DNA of 64,000 bases from Bathymodiolus japonicus methanotrophic gill symbiont (GCF_019721995.1 NZ_BLYC01000002.1:186001-250000), one strand, 5' to 3'. Shown: positions 10,203-21,040, counted from the first letter of the stretch. Notes: generated by a model from the letters alone, not told the origin. Program-made: numbers and translations.

Positions 10203-10296
10203 AGACATAACCATTTAAATAATGGCTGAGTGCTGTCAGGGAAGAAATTAAGTTTCACGTAACATGACACACCTTTTGAAATTGCTTCAAAAGGTA
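10203..10296 (+). promoter_or_regulatory. Two hairpins upstream of prfC
   Basis: CTGACAG...CTGTCAG encloses ACCATTT/ATAATGG, and downstream CCTTTTGAA-ATTGC-TTCAAAAGG forms a second stem. They could be an old terminator or part of the prfC leader; the sequence does not decide. Confidence 0.4.
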
Positions 10297-10344
10297 AATT
10301 AATAAACAAGTAAAAATTTAAGTACAAATTAGGATTTACAGGGT

Positions 10345-11931
10345 ATGGCTGATAGCAATTTTTTCAATGAAATCAAGCGTAGGCGCACGTTTGCTATCAT
10401 CTCTCACCCCGATGCGGGTAAAACGACGCTAACCGAAAAATTATTATTATTCGGTGGTGCGATACAGCAGGCGGGTTCTGTTAAAGGGCGTAAAGCTGAT
10501 CGGCATGCAACCTCAGACTGGATGGAAATGGAAAAACAGCGGGGTATTTCTGTGACTACGTCTGTTATGCAGTTTGAACATAAAAATTCCATTATGAATT
10601 TATTGGATACACCAGGTCATGAGGATTTCTCCGAAGATACCTACCGTACCCTGACTGCCGTTGACTCCGCATTGATGGTGATAGATGTGGCAAAAGGTGT
10701 TGAGAATCGCACCATTAAGTTAATGGAAGTCTGCCGCTTACGTACTACGCCGATTTTAACCTTTATCAATAAGCTGGACCGGGAAGGCAAGGAACCGATT
10801 GAGCTACTGGATGAAGTTGAATCGGTTTTAAATATTGAGTGTGCTCCGATAACCTGGCCGATAGGCATGGGTAAACGCTTTAAGGGTGTTTATCATTTGT
10901 TTGAAGATACAGTGCATATTTTTAGCGCCACGCATGGTGGGAAAATTATGCAGGGTGAAACTATCAAGGGTCTGGATAATCCTGAGTTAGATGCTCTGGT
11001 GGGTGATCAGGCGGATGAATTGCGCGAAGAAATCGAGCTGGTTAAAGGCGCCAGTCATGAGTTTAATTTACAAGCCTATTTAGCAGGCGAGCAAACACCT
11101 GTTTTCTTTGGTTCGGCAATTAATAATTTTGGTATTCTGGAATTGCTGGATGCCTTTGCAGATTATGCGCCTGCACCTAAAGGGCGAGAAGCAGATCAAC
11201 GCTTCGTGAATGCACAGGAAGATAAATTTACTGGCTTTGTGTTTAAAGTACAGGCGAATATGGATCCATCCCACCGCGATAGAATTGCATTTTTGCGCGT
11301 CTGTTCGGGCAAGTTTGATAAAGGCATGAAAATTAATCATGTGCGCATAGGGAAAAAGATTCAGGTGGGTAATGCAATTACCTTTAAAGCAGCGAGTCGA
11401 AAAAATATTGAAGAGGCTTATCCTGGCGATATCATTGGTTTACATAATCACGGCACTATTCAGGTGGGCGATACTTTCTCCGAAGGTGGAATTTTAAAAT
11501 ACTCGGGTATTCCTTATTTTGCCCCTGAATTATTTCGTCGTGTAGTGTTGAAAGATCCATTACGTGGTAAGGCATTACAGAAAGGTTTAGTACAATTAAC
11601 CGAAGAGGGTGCAACGCAATTATTTAAGCCTTTAAAAAATAATGATTTAATATTGGGTGCGGTCGGGGTTCTGCAGTTTGACGTGACGGCCTTTCGCTTA
11701 AAAGCAGAATATAATGTGGAATGTGTTTACGATAATGTCGCTATTAATACCGCGCGTTGGGTAAGTTCGGATAATTCAGCAAAATTTGAAGAGTTTAAGA
11801 AAAAAACCTTTGATAATTTAGCTGAAGATGGGGGTGGGTACCTAGTTTATCTGGCGAGTAGTCGGGTGAATTTACAACTGACTGAAGAGCGCTGGCCGGA
11901 TATTACATTTAGTGCCACACGCGAGTTATAA
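10345..11931 (+). CDS. prfC: Peptide chain release factor 3
   Basis: Ribosome-dependent GTPase that recycles RF1/RF2 after termination. The 528-aa product has full family length, with G1 HPDAGKTT near residue 22, G3 [13 protein letters not shown]4 NKLDREG, then the beta-barrel and RF3 C-terminal domains ([19 protein letters not shown]). It is intact although surrounded by insertions: two E elements upstream and IS630/hemN debris downstream. Confidence 0.97.
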   Translation: MADSNFFNEIKRRRTFAIISHPDAGKTTLTEKLLLFGGAIQQAGSVKGRKADRHATSDWMEMEKQRGISVTTSVMQFEHKNSIMNLLDTPGHEDFSEDTYRTLTAVDSALMVIDVAKGVENRTIKLMEVCRLRTTPILTFINKLDREGKEPIELLDEVESVLNIECAPITWPIGMGKRFKGVYHLFEDTVHIFSATHGGKIMQGETIKGLDNPELDALVGDQADELREEIELVKGASHEFNLQAYLAGEQTPVFFGSAINNFGILELLDAFADYAPAPKGREADQRFVNAQEDKFTGFVFKVQANMDPSHRDRIAFLRVCSGKFDKGMKINHVRIGKKIQVGNAITFKAASRKNIEEAYPGDIIGLHNHGTIQVGDTFSEGGILKYSGIPYFAPELFRRVVLKDPLRGKALQKGLVQLTEEGATQLFKPLKNNDLILGAVGVLQFDVTAFRLKAEYNVECVYDNVAINTARWVSSDNSAKFEEFKKKTFDNLAEDGGGYLVYLASSRVNLQLTEERWPDITFSATREL

Positions 11932-12036
11932 ATAAGCTGTGGTATCGGCTATATTCTACTCCTTATGCTCAGTATAAGAATAAACTTATATAAGTTTCAA
12001 TAAAATACCATGAATCATTCCGTAAAATTCGACCTA

Positions 12037-13463
12037 TAGACTTTCAGAAAATTAATTTCCGAACAAACAAAAACGACAGAGGGGAAACTGGCTTATAATT
12101 TTCGTCCCAACACTAACGGAAACAGTCAGGAATGGTATCCCTCACTTTTTCAAAGTCAATTGTAGACCGACTAAAAAAAATATGGCGACAGCTCTCAAGC
12201 TAAGTAATATTTGTTTATATCGATTAACTCAAGCTCTACTCTGGTTCAGTGAATGCATGGGAATCAAAGAAATAGCACGCCTAATGGGAGTCTGTGAAAA
12301 AACCATTATAAATTGGCTGAAAACATTCATGCATAAAGGTGTCGGTTGGTTAATAGGGCAACACTATCAAGGACGTGGTCGGAAGTCAAAGTTAACTAAA
12401 GACCAGAAAAATAGATTGGTTGAGTTGATAAAGAAAGGCCCAGAAGACAATGGATTTCATTGTGGAATATGGAATACTGCGATGATTGCCGAGCTTATTT
12501 GGTTAAAATTTGAAGTTCGTTATAACTTGAACTATTTATCAAGCCTAATGAAAAAACTGGGCTTCAGTTATCAAAAAGCTCGTTTTGTGACTGATCGCCA
12601 AGAAGAAGAAAAGTACGAGCTTGAAAGAAGAACGTGGCTGGAAGAAACATTGCCTGCCATTATGGAAAAGGCGGTAGAAGAAAAGAGTGTCGTTTTATTC
12701 GGTGATGAGGTGTCATTTGCTATGTGGGGTTCATTGGCACGAACCTGGGCTCCAATAGGAGAGCAACCCACAGTGAAAACATCAGGGATTCGAAAAGGGT
12801 TGAAAATGTTTGGTACGATCGAACTCGAAGGAGGGAGTTTTCAATACCGAGAATCATTGGCTTATGAGATAAAACCAAAGTCACTTAGACTTTTAAAAGA
12901 AGCTGGGCTGCCTCAAGAATTTTTAGCTATTCTTAAAAGCTTAAAAAATGAGAAATATCCAACACAGAAGCTTTTTATGGAAGCGATATATTCTATTGCC
13001 GACAACGTCTTAATCGAGAGTTATAAGCCAATGATATTACAACACGCTGAAACATCTGGGCGTTTTAATGGTGAAAGCTATGTTGAGTTTTTAACACAAT
13101 TGCTGGCTTATTATAAAGGCAAGATTATTCTAATTGAAGATGGTGCCCCGTATCATGGAAGCGGTGTTATTAAGGAATTTAAGTTAGCTAATGTAGATCG
13201 TTTGACAGTAGAACGTCTCCCTGCGTTCTCGCCGGATTTTAATCCGATTGAGAAATTATGGAAAAATACGAAACGCGATTCGACTCATATGAAGTATTTT
13301 AAAACTTTTGAAGATCTTCATGATTCAGTTGTGCAAACTTTTAACACTTATATGCATGATGCCAGTAAAGTGATTTGTGTTATGCAAAAATTGCGGGAAG
13401 ATTTCGTTGTTACCGCCTAAGTTTAAGCGCTCCAAATTTGGAAATTATTTATCTGAGAAACTA
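12037..13463 (+). mobile_element. IS630-family element, complete
   Basis: Terminal repeats TAGACTTTCAGAAAATTAATTTCC-type on the left and its approximate complement on the right, flanked by TA duplications (12035-36 and 13464-65) as expected for IS630/Tc1. Inserted in codon 9-10 of hemN. Confidence 0.92.
12182..13420 (+). CDS. IS630-family transposase
   Basis: A single intact 412-aa frame. N-terminal helix-turn-helix (MGIKEIARLMGVCEKTIINW), then the winged-helix region. The DDE catalytic set is visible as VVLFGDEVSF, IILIEDGAPYHGS and SPDFNPIEKLW. No frameshift, so it may be active. It is one of the few undamaged transposases in the window. Confidence 0.95.
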   Translation: MATALKLSNICLYRLTQALLWFSECMGIKEIARLMGVCEKTIINWLKTFMHKGVGWLIGQHYQGRGRKSKLTKDQKNRLVELIKKGPEDNGFHCGIWNTAMIAELIWLKFEVRYNLNYLSSLMKKLGFSYQKARFVTDRQEEEKYELERRTWLEETLPAIMEKAVEEKSVVLFGDEVSFAMWGSLARTWAPIGEQPTVKTSGIRKGLKMFGTIELEGGSFQYRESLAYEIKPKSLRLLKEAGLPQEFLAILKSLKNEKYPTQKLFMEAIYSIADNVLIESYKPMILQHAETSGRFNGESYVEFLTQLLAYYKGKIILIEDGAPYHGSGVIKEFKLANVDRLTVERLPAFSPDFNPIEKLWKNTKRDSTHMKYFKTFEDLHDSVVQTFNTYMHDASKVICVMQKLREDFVVTA

Positions 13464-13607
13464 TAGGTTTAATTAAACGCTACGATAAATCCGGGCCACG
13501 CTATACGTCTTATCATACCGCGTTAGAGCTACATGACGGCTTTAGCGAGCAAGATTACAAGCAGCAAATAGCATTATCAAATGTGCGTGGTGGATCACTT
13601 TCATTGT

Positions 13608-13811
13608 CTGAAGTTTCCCAATAATTATTTATGGTAAAATTGAAACTATGTTACAACTATATGAAAAAAATAGTCTTTTCATTCGTTTCAAATGCTATTG
13701 CCTAAGGGGAGTTAAGTAGGGTTTTGCTATAAACATGGCAAAACCACCTAAAATAAACCTCGATACACCAGCATTGTGTATTTCAGCTACTCAATAATTG
13801 GGAAACTTCAG
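13608..13811 (-). repeat. MITE E, copy 3 (reverse orientation)
   Basis: E element in reverse orientation inside hemN; TTCATTGT repeated on both sides, with one extra base on the right. Splits the codons before the radical-SAM cysteines. Confidence 0.92.
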
Positions 13812-15041
13812 CTTCATTGTATTTTCATATTCCCTTCTGCGATACCGTTTGCTATTACTGTGCCTGTAATAAAATTATTACCAGGAACAGGGCGCATGCC
13901 GAGCCATATCTGGAAAATTTATTTAAAGAGGTAGTGCTACAGGCGGCGTTATTTGACAATAAGCGCATAGTCAATCAATTGCACTGGGGTGGAGGAACGC
14001 CGACCTTTTTAGACTGCGGGCAGATGAGTCGCCCAATGGCTGTAACCCGCCAGCATTTTAATCTAAAAGACGATGATAGTGGCGAGTACTCGATTGAAAT
14101 TGACCCCCGTGCAACGGATGATCAGACGATTAGGCAGCTACGTGAATTGGGGTTTAATCGTATCAGCTTGGGGGTGCAGGATTTTGATCCAGCCGTGCAG
14201 CAAGCGGTTAACCGGATTCAATCAGAGGCACAGACTTTTGCTGTATTAGAAGCCGCACGCAAGCACGGCTTTCGCTCAACCAGCATTGATTTAATTTATG
14301 GCTTATCATTGCAAACGGTGGCATCATTTGGGTAACACTGGATAAAATTCTCAGTGTAGCGCCGGATCGATTTTCAATCTTTAACTATGCGCATTTGCCA
14401 GCACGGTTTAAGACACAACGACAGATGAATGCTGCAGACATGCCTAGTGCAGAAGTTAAGCTGGATATTTTGCAAATGATTATGCAGCGCTTGCAGGAAG
14501 CAGGGTATATTTATATAGGCATGGATCATTTCGCTAGGTCGGATGATGAGCTGGCGATTGCGCAAAGTGAAAATAAGCTCTACCGAAATTTTCAGGGTTA
14601 CTCAACGCATTCAGATTGTGATCTTGTTGGCCTGTGGATAACATCTATAGGTCGTGTTGCAGATTGCTATGTGCAGAATGTAAAAGACCTAGAGGCTTAT
14701 GATACAGCGATTCAGCAAGGAGCGCTTCCTGTTTTCAGCGGGTTAGTATTAAATGAGGACGATCGCTTGCGTCGTGCAGTTATTACGCAGTTAATATGTC
14801 ATTTTTCCTTGTCGTTTAGGCAAATAGAGCAGCAATATGCATTCAATTTAGAGATTATTTTTCCGCTGAATTAAATATTTTACAAACGATGCAAAATGAT
14901 GGTCTACTAACTATAGATCCAAAGGGCATTCAGGTATTAACAGCAGGACGCTTATTGATTCGTAATATTTGTATGGCCTTTGATCGTTACCTTAATGCGA
15001 AAACGCAACAATTTTCTAAAGTAATTTAATAGGGTGTTTCT

Positions 15042-15293
15042 ATGAGTGAGCAGGGTACTAACAAAGCGAAGTGGAATATGCATGCAGCCTTACAGCATAT
15101 TTATTTTAATGAAATCATGTTTGCTGGGTTAGTATTATTATGCTTTTTTGGTGAAGTTCTTATGGAGGTTTCAGATAGGGCGGGCGTTTTTTATTGGTTA
15201 TTGATGTCGCCGGTATTCTTTTTTGCCACTCTATTAAGTGAAAAGACTAAAGCTATGGCAACAGACCATAAAACAGAGCACTTAATCAACTGA
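15042..15293 (+). CDS. Small membrane protein of unknown function, 3' end cut by MITE E
   Basis: An 83-aa frame after hemN with a good start (RBS-like AGGGTG 7 bases upstream). Two hydrophobic stretches (IMFAGLVLLCFFGEVLM and FYWLLMSPVFFFATLL) suggest a two-helix inner-membrane protein; the tail is charged. The stop codon TGA is supplied by the first bases of MITE E, so the native C-terminus is probably lost. A few further codons (ISDIILGQCFF) may continue after the MITE before element B1. I do not recognise the family. Confidence 0.6.
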   Translation: MSEQGTNKAKWNMHAALQHIYFNEIMFAGLVLLCFFGEVLMEVSDRAGVFYWLLMSPVFFFATLLSEKTKAMATDHKTEHLIN

Positions 15294-15493
15294 AGTTTCC
15301 CAATTATTGAGTAGCTGAAATACACAATGCTGGTGTATCGAGGTTTATTTTAGGTGGTTTTGCCATGTTTATAGCAAGCCCCTACTTAATTCCCCTTAGG
15401 CAATAGCATTTGAAACGAATGAAAAGACTATTTTTTTCATATAGTTGTAGCATAGTTTCAATTTTACCATAAATAATTATTGGGAAACTTCAG
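15290..15493 (+). repeat. MITE E, copy 4
   Basis: Standard E termini; flanks TTAATCAA / ATAATCAA, a 7-of-8 duplication. Supplies the stop codon of the preceding small gene. Confidence 0.92.
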
Positions 15494-16576
15494 ATAATCA
15501 AATTTCAGACATTATTTTGGGGCAGTGCTTTTTTTGCGATCCTACGCTGAAAATCATGGAAACGGAGCTTAGCGAAGTGGTGATTTTTAGTCCCTGATAC
15601 TCGATGTTCAAGTTTTTGATATTGAGAAGGTAAAATCAGGTATTCTGAGGTTGTTGTAATTTTATCGGTGTAAGCCCATGTTAATGAATGCCCCAGCCAC
15701 CTTTATCCAAAGCTATATTGACGATTTAAATGATGCGCTCAATCAGCTAAAACCCGGAGCGGCTTTGACACGGATTCAAGCCGCTTGGTTGGGCGCTTGT
15801 TTAACGTGCATACTGCTAATGAACTCTGTTTGCTGGGCTAAGTTTGAGCGAGCAAGCCTTGGAGACTGCAAAGTAGCCGCATTATCCTGGGTGTTTCGTA
15901 AAGCAAGTATACCCTGGGACTGGTTGCTACGGGTGAGTGTGGTCTTAATTTTAAAACGTTATGGCATTACTGAAGGTGTGTTGGCCTTTGATGAATCAGA
16001 CCGAGCACGATCTAAGTCTACAAAACGTATTTATAAAGTTTACAAGCAGAAACACAAAGGCTCCGGCGGGTATGTTAATGGACAAACGATAGTATTATTG
16101 CTGCTAGTTACCTCATCCATTACAGTGCCTGTCGGTTTTTTCTTTTATATGCCGGATCCAGCCTTAAAGCAGTGGGATAAAGAAGATAAACGGTTGAAAA
16201 AGAGCGGTATAGCAAAAAAAGATCTGCCTATTAAGCCTGAACGTGACAGTGCCTACCCGACCAAAACAGAGATTGCATTAGGCTTATTAAAAGAGTTTAA
16301 AGTTGCGCATAGCCTGATTAAAATTAAAGGCGTACTGGCTGATGCGCTGTATGGTGAAAAGCCTTTATGGACGAAGCCGCTAAAGAATCTGGAGGCTCGC
16401 AGGTGATTAGCCAATTACGTAAAAACCAAAATATTGAATATAGAGGTAGAATAAGGTCAGTCGAGAGCTACTTTAATTCGATTAACAAAGGCATTGATCA
16501 GATAATACGTGTACGTGGCGGCAAAGAGATTAAAGTGACTGTCAGCAGTGCACGATTGAAGGTGAGTTCTCACAGT

Positions 16577-16871
16577 CGCTGAAAATCAGGGAAACGGAGC
16601 CTAAGCGAAGTGATGATTTTTAGTCCGCGATAGCCGTAGGGCCGTTGTTTTGTCGGAGTCTGAGCGTTAGCGAAGGTGGAGACAAAATAAAAGGCCATCC
16701 GACACGGCGTCAAGTCATTTGGAGCCTATGTTCCGACCCCTTGTTGGGTCGGGACGAGGTGACGAGGACGAATCGGGGCCGCCGGAGGCATAAGTGGTCG
16801 CGTTAAGTTTTTGCTGCTTGCTTGGGCTGGGATGCCCAAAACAAGCTTTCGCAAAAATAGCGACTCCCCGC
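16577..16871 (+). repeat. Element A1 (295 bp)
   Basis: Starts CGCTGAAAATCAGGG, ends CCCCG plus C; left flank CAGT (C at -4). About 23 bp of IS-A are missing on its right side. Confidence 0.92.
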
Positions 16872-17321
16872 CTTAAAATATGACGGTGAAAACGACTATC
16901 GCTATTTAGTGGCGACAGACCTGACTTGGCGCACACAAGATATTATTCAAGCCTATACGTTGAGATGGCTGATTGAGGTTTTCTTTGAGGACTGGAAGCT
17001 TTAATGAAGGATGGGGGCGTGAGGCCAAACAATTAGATGAAGAGGGATCAAACCGTGGCCTGATTCTGAGTCTTTTGTTTGACCATTGTCTTCTCCTTCA
17101 CCCAGAGCAAATAGCCCGCATTGAAAGCAAACTACCTGCGTATACCATATGAAGCTTACAGCGCAAGTCTCAAATGGATGTACTGCTTGAGTTCATCACG
17201 TCATTGCTAGAGTTTCCAGATCCTGGTGATAAGCTGAAAGAGTTAGGTGAATTAATAAAGGATGTGTTTCAACTGATGCCATCAGGAAAACATATGATTG
17301 GCAGAGATTTAGGGCGCTTAG

Positions 17322-17640
17322 CCCATCTTCGTCACTATTGATGATGTAGTTGTTATAAATCAATTGGTTGAAATTTTAAAAAGTAGCCAGTTGGCACTAC
17401 AGATTTTGTGTTTTTGTATAAAACGTTGGATTTTTTAGAGTATTTTTGTCGCATGTAAATTACACTCAAATAATGATGATTTTTTTGACAAAAGTCAATG
17501 AATTTATCGACAAAAATAATATAAATGGCACTACAAAACTTTCAAAAAAAACACCATTGATTTTAAAGAGAATTTTTCGACAAAAAATCGCTTAAACCGA
17601 TGAATCAATGGCTTAGAAAGATGAAAGTGACGAAGATGGG
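17322..17640 (+). repeat. MITE D1 (319 bp), derivative of the IS1634-family element
   Basis: Termini CCCATCTTCGTCACT and AGTGACGAAGATGGG, TTAG duplicated at both ends; the intact IS-A sequence has a single TTAG. Internal sequence TGTAGTGCC also occurs near the ends of the IS1634-family element at 55702-59647. Confidence 0.92.
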
Positions 17641-17771
17641 TTAGGGCCAACAGCATCATTAAAGTATTGTTCTACTGGGTGAAGGTAAGAGTTTGATGGC
17701 AATGGGATAGAAAAACTTGAACATCGAGTGACAGGAGTCCCAGAATGTTGTGAGGTAGCATGGCGCGCCTG

Positions 17772-18310
17772 AAAAGGCCCGATCGTATACCGTGAATCTC
17801 TATGGAAAACAGCGTGAAGTCAGGGCTTATAGTCGCGTTGTCATGCTGAAAACATTGAAACGACCCGTTCAGGTTGTCTGGGTGTTTCGTCGCACACAGT
17901 GGATTGCTTTGTTTGCGACCGATCTAAGTTTATCCCTCACACAGATTATTGAGTATTATGGTGCGCGATGGAAAATAGAATCCGGGTTCAAAGAGCTCAA
18001 GCAAGACATAGGGAGTCAGAAAAGTCAGTGTCGAAATGCGCAGGCAGTGACCAACCATTTGGACTTCTGTATGATGGCAACAACGCTGACGTGGATTTAC
18101 GCGGATCGTTTAAAAACCGATCCGGAACGGCGGCACAAAGTGAAGGTGCGAGCCAGTTTCGCCTTTTCAGATATCCGCCGCATCATTGCAGAAGCGGCTT
18201 TGGAGCCGGATTTTGAAAGGGTTTGCCCCAAATACAGTAGCTCCCCTGTAAATTCGGTGGTAGCCGTTTTATTGCGAATGGTTGCTTGATGAATTTCTAA
18301 GAAACTTCAG
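17772..18310 (+). mobile_element. IS-C remnant (IS4-like), 3' part
   Basis: A 165-aa frame (17792-18289) holds the C-terminal third of a DDE transposase, with Y-x2-R-x3-E-x6-K as YYGARWKIESGFKELK, then HLDFCMMATTLTWIYADRLK. The element ends GAAACTTCAG, the same terminus as MITE E. The 5' part is missing: element B1 abuts it directly. Confidence 0.8.
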
Positions 18311-18333
18311 AATAATATTAATCAAGCAAAAAA

Positions 18334-18633
18334 ATGACGACGATCAGCCCGGAAATAATAGGCTATGTGGCAGGAACGCTGACAACCATATCCTTTCTAC
18401 CACAAGCCATAATGACACTTAGAACCAGAGACACGGAATCGCTCTCATTAGGCATGTACAGTACCTTCACAACCGGAGTGTTGCTGTGGCTTATTTATGG
18501 AATATACCTTGACGATGTCGCTATTATTTATGCGAATGCAATTACATTGTTTCTTGCATCGCTAATTTTATGTATGAAAGTCTACAATACTTTGATACAC
18601 AAGACAGGGCATGCTAGAAGTAAGGAGCCTTAA
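18334..18633 (+). CDS. SemiSWEET (PQ-loop) small sugar transporter
   Basis: A 99-aa protein with three transmembrane segments and the PQ-loop family signature: GYVAGTLTTISFLPQAIMTL, RDTESLSLGMYSTFTTGVL and WLIYGIYLDDVAIIYANAIT. SemiSWEETs are half-size homologues that dimerise to move sugars or similar small solutes; the substrate here is unknown. The gene starts 24 bp after the IS-C terminus, so its promoter may have been replaced or supplied by the element. The frame is intact. Confidence 0.9.
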   Translation: MTTISPEIIGYVAGTLTTISFLPQAIMTLRTRDTESLSLGMYSTFTTGVLLWLIYGIYLDDVAIIYANAITLFLASLILCMKVYNTLIHKTGHARSKEP

Positions 18634-18773
18634 ATACGGGCCTTAATGACTAGCCACAGGATTGTGTATAGCTGTTAAATCCTTGAATTATTAATTAAAA
18701 CAATTTGCAGCAAATTTTTCTTGATAAAACGCTTTTCATTTAGCTGAAAATTGCGTATTATACCAGCTTTTAC

Positions 18774-18863
18774 GGAGAGGTGGCTGAGCGGCCGAAAGCG
18801 GCGGTCTTGAAAACCGTTGAGGGTTTATCCCCTCCCAGGGTTCGAATCCCTGCCTCTCCGCCA
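18774..18863 (+). tRNA. tRNA-Ser (anticodon TGA)
   Basis: Class II tRNA: acceptor GGAGAGG/CCTCTCC, anticodon loop CTTGAAA (UGA), long variable arm, T loop GGTTCGAATCC, encoded CCA. Confidence 0.95.
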
Positions 18864-19370
18864 TTGTTTTATTCTCAATGCCCAGTGACTTGCGAAAAGA
18901 TTCACAAAGCCCACGCCGTGCGGACTTTGGTTGCATTGTCTTATTTAGAGACGCGCACTTATCGCTGATGATATACCCGAAATAGCCTAGCGTCTCAAAG
19001 GCGCTTTTTGCCAGTGACTCGATTATGTTAACGGCAATTTAATGACGTTGACTTTTAGGGTTATTACTTACATTCGCTGTCAGCCCGTCCGGGGCTGACA
19101 GCGTTAGTTTTTGCGACAGAACCCTTTAAAGCGCTTCACTCCGCTCAAGCAACAGTTGATGGAATTGAAACAGCGCATATGATTGGAAAGGCGTAGTTCT
19201 CTGAGGAAAATATTCCAGCTTATAAGCAGTTTATGGCTTTAGCAGGATAGTTATGCTTGAAGACCAGGTTTTCTGCGTTTCAATAACCTATGCGACAGAA
19301 CCGAACAAAATCAAGAAGCTTTAGGTCAAAGTTGAATCCACGAAATTTAGATAGAGGAAAATAAAATAAA
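18864..19370. other. Intergenic IS debris
   Basis: No gene. Holds a 57-bp segment (19018-19074) that recurs at 21264-21320, a C-like hairpin relic (19075-19103) and a fragment of the IS6 3' end with its GCGACAGAACC terminus (about 19114-19303). Confidence 0.6.
19075..19103 (+). repeat. Relic hairpin of element C
   Basis: CGCTGTCAGCCC-GTCC-GGGGCTGACAGCG is a 29-bp near-perfect hairpin matching the first stem of element C, with left flank CATT (C at -4). The rest of C is absent. Confidence 0.65.
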
Positions 19371-20237
19371 ATGAAAAAATTAATTTTAGCGGTGATGATG
19401 ATGGTATCAATACAGGCTAGCGCAGACTATTCTAATGAAGGCCAAACCCCTTGGGGTAGCTATCAAACTAAGTGTGGTTTGACGGACAGCGTATCAGCAA
19501 CTGTGGTAAGTGAATACTCTACTTGGTGGATAGGGAGTGAAGCTGAGAAAACAGCACTAGATGAATGTTCGGTTGTGATAAGAGTAGATAAGCGTACGTT
19601 TTCTGAATTTGTTTTTGGTTGGGATCAGGATAATGACGTTATCTCAGAAATGACAATATCCCTTCTTCAGAGTTATGGCTCTGTAACATTTATACCACTG
19701 ACTCAAAAGTTAAAACCTATAGACCCTAAGAGTAGTGATATTATCACTTACAAAATAGGAGATATTGGGCCGGCAGGAGGTTTTGTGTTTTATGTTACCG
19801 ATGCGGGTTTACATGGGATAGAAGCAGCTCCGAAGGATCAAGTAAGCTCAGAATGGGGGTGTTATCGTATTAATGTTAGCGGAGGTAATGGAGCTGACGG
19901 CCTAGCTATAGGTACAGGAGAAGAAAACACAGAAACCATTATAAGTAATCAATGCAAAAGCGGAGATGGTGGAGATATTGCCGCTAAAGCGGCATCTGAT
20001 TATGCACACGGAGGATTCGACGATTGGTATTTGCCATCACAGGATGCATTAAATTTAATGTTTGTGAATCTAAAAACCGTAGGTTTAGGGGGGTTTTCTA
20101 ATGGGAATTATTGGAGCTCGTCTGAGTATAGCCATGGTAACCTTGCTTTAGCTTGGTCTCAGAACTTCAACTATGGAGACCAGCACGGGTACGGTAAGTC
20201 CCGTAAGCTTAACGTCCGTGCTATTCGAGATTTCTAG
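19371..20237 (+). CDS. Secreted protein with DUF1566-like C-terminal domain
   Basis: A 288-aa protein. Signal peptide MKKLILAVMMMVSIQASA, cleavage likely before DYSNE. Residues 20-115 (KCGLTDSVSATVVSEY, LDECSVVIRVDK) resemble the small proteins at 20645 and 24260, a family I cannot name. The C-terminal half has DUF1566/lectin-like motifs: IGDIGPAGGFVFYVTDAGLHG, HGGFDDWYLPSQDALNLMF, YWSSSEYSHG and LNVRAIRDF. Such domains occur on surface or exported proteins; the ligand is unknown. Intact, with AGAGGAAAAT before the start. Confidence 0.8.
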   Translation: MKKLILAVMMMVSIQASADYSNEGQTPWGSYQTKCGLTDSVSATVVSEYSTWWIGSEAEKTALDECSVVIRVDKRTFSEFVFGWDQDNDVISEMTISLLQSYGSVTFIPLTQKLKPIDPKSSDIITYKIGDIGPAGGFVFYVTDAGLHGIEAAPKDQVSSEWGCYRINVSGGNGADGLAIGTGEENTETIISNQCKSGDGGDIAAKAASDYAHGGFDDWYLPSQDALNLMFVNLKTVGLGGFSNGNYWSSSEYSHGNLALAWSQNFNYGDQHGYGKSRKLNVRAIRDF

Positions 20238-20286
20238 CACTATTTTTTGAGTGCTTACTTTAAGATGAGACACCTGTAAAATTAAC

Positions 20287-20550
20287 CGCTAAAAATCAGG
20301 AAAACGGAACCTAAGCAAAGTGATGATTTTTAGTCCTTGGTTAGGCGATAAGGACATTCGCTGACCTGTAGTGAGCTAGGAAAGAGAAGAATTACATTCC
20401 GAAGCCGCCTAGCCATTGATGTAGTCTTTACAGAACAGTTTTTTTGCGGAGTTGAAACCAGAGTGCAGGGGTGTGAGCTAGGGTGTCTCCCATTCCCGCT
20501 GTGTAGGCGAATTAATTATGGCGACAGAAGAGAATCCAGGCATCTCAAGA
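20287..20550 (+). repeat. Diverged element-B relic (B')
   Basis: Follows the B order (CGCTAAAAATCAGG, GTGATGATTTTTAGTCC, AAGAATTACATTCCGAAGCCG, TGGCGACAGAAGAG) with many substitutions, and lacks the GGCGCGCCTG end. The base at -4 is T, unlike young copies. It looks like an old insertion. Confidence 0.7.
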
Positions 20551-20644
20551 ATTTATTTTAGTTATTCAGCTTTATAAGCTGTCTCAGCTTAAGTTGGTTG
20601 CCAAATAAGGTACTATATTTGAATGAAATTTAAAGGAAAATAAA

Positions 20645-21040
20645 ATGAAATTTTTAATTTTAGTTGCAACAATGATGCTATCAATCCATGCCAATGCAAG
20701 TAATACAGATGAGTTCTATACTGGTTGGATTGACCCCCCAGGGGATAAATGGTACTCATATAAATCCTCATGTGATTTTAGTAACATAAAATCAGTAACT
20801 GTGATGCATGCTGATTTTCCTTCGAGCATAACTAGTAAAGGTATAGAAGAAGCGCTAGAGGAATGTTCACTGTTAATAAAAGTGTATTACTGGGATACTT
20901 ACTACGATGAAACTGAAGATAAATATTTTTGGGATTATAAGAGTCCTAGAATTCTATGGTTGATAAAAAAGTCCTTAAATTATTTTGGGACGATCAAAAT
21001 CCTACCACCACTAAAAGAACCTTCTGACACGAATACTTAA
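20645..21040 (+). CDS. Small secreted protein of unknown family, copy 1
   Basis: A 131-aa protein with signal peptide MKFLILVATMMLSIHANA. The mature part is rich in Trp/Tyr (FYTGWIDPPGDKWYSYKS) with two Cys (SSCDF, EECSLLIKVYYWDTY). It aligns in outline with the N-terminal region of the DUF1566 protein at 19371, as a stand-alone version without the C-terminal domain. Preceded by AAAGGAAAATAAA. A near-identical copy lies at 24260. Confidence 0.7.
   Translation: MKFLILVATMMLSIHANASNTDEFYTGWIDPPGDKWYSYKSSCDFSNIKSVTVMHADFPSSITSKGIEEALEECSLLIKVYYWDTYYDETEDKYFWDYKSPRILWLIKKSLNYFGTIKILPPLKEPSDTNT

Larger units (their letters stand above)
12010..15029 (+). pseudogene. hemN: Oxygen-independent coproporphyrinogen III oxidase, broken
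   Basis: Radical-SAM enzyme of anaerobic haem synthesis. The start ATG at 12010 gives MNHSVKFDL. Removing IS630 (12037-13463, TA duplication) joins this to LIKRYDKSGPRYTSY, the canonical HemN opening. A second cut, by MITE E (13608-13811), falls between GSLSLY and FHIPFCDTVCYYCACNK, the radical-SAM CxxxCxxC cluster. Later blocks read HWGGGTPTFLD, GVQDFDPAVQQAVNR, IDLIYGL, GMDHFARSDDELA and RNFQGYSTHSDCD. At least two one-base frameshifts (near 14331 and 14850) add to the damage. The end RLLIRNICMAFDRYL matches the family, stop at 15029. Confidence 0.93.
15599..17729 (+). mobile_element. IS-A copy with element A1 and MITE D1, frameshifted
   Basis: Terminal repeats ACTCGATGTTCAAG and CTTGAACATCGAGT. 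The transposase begins at 15678 (MLMNAPATFIQSYIDDLNDA, then LLRVSVVLILKRYGITEGVLAFDESDRA region) and reads to 16406, where a one-base loss in GAAAAAGCC shifts the frame. It is cut again by A1 (16577-16871) and by D1 (17322-17640). The IS4-family signature Y-x2-R-x3-E-x6-K is visible as YTLRWLIEVFFEDWK near 16957. Not functional. Confidence 0.88.
15545..17771 (+). repeat. Element B1, interrupted by IS-A
   Basis: Begins CGCTGAAAATCATGG (C at -4: CCTA) and ends GGCGCGCCTG at 17771. An IS-A copy occupies 15599-17729, and the middle of B is deleted between its two GACAGG repeats, so only about 54 bp of 5' and 42 bp of 3' sequence remain. Confidence 0.85.
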
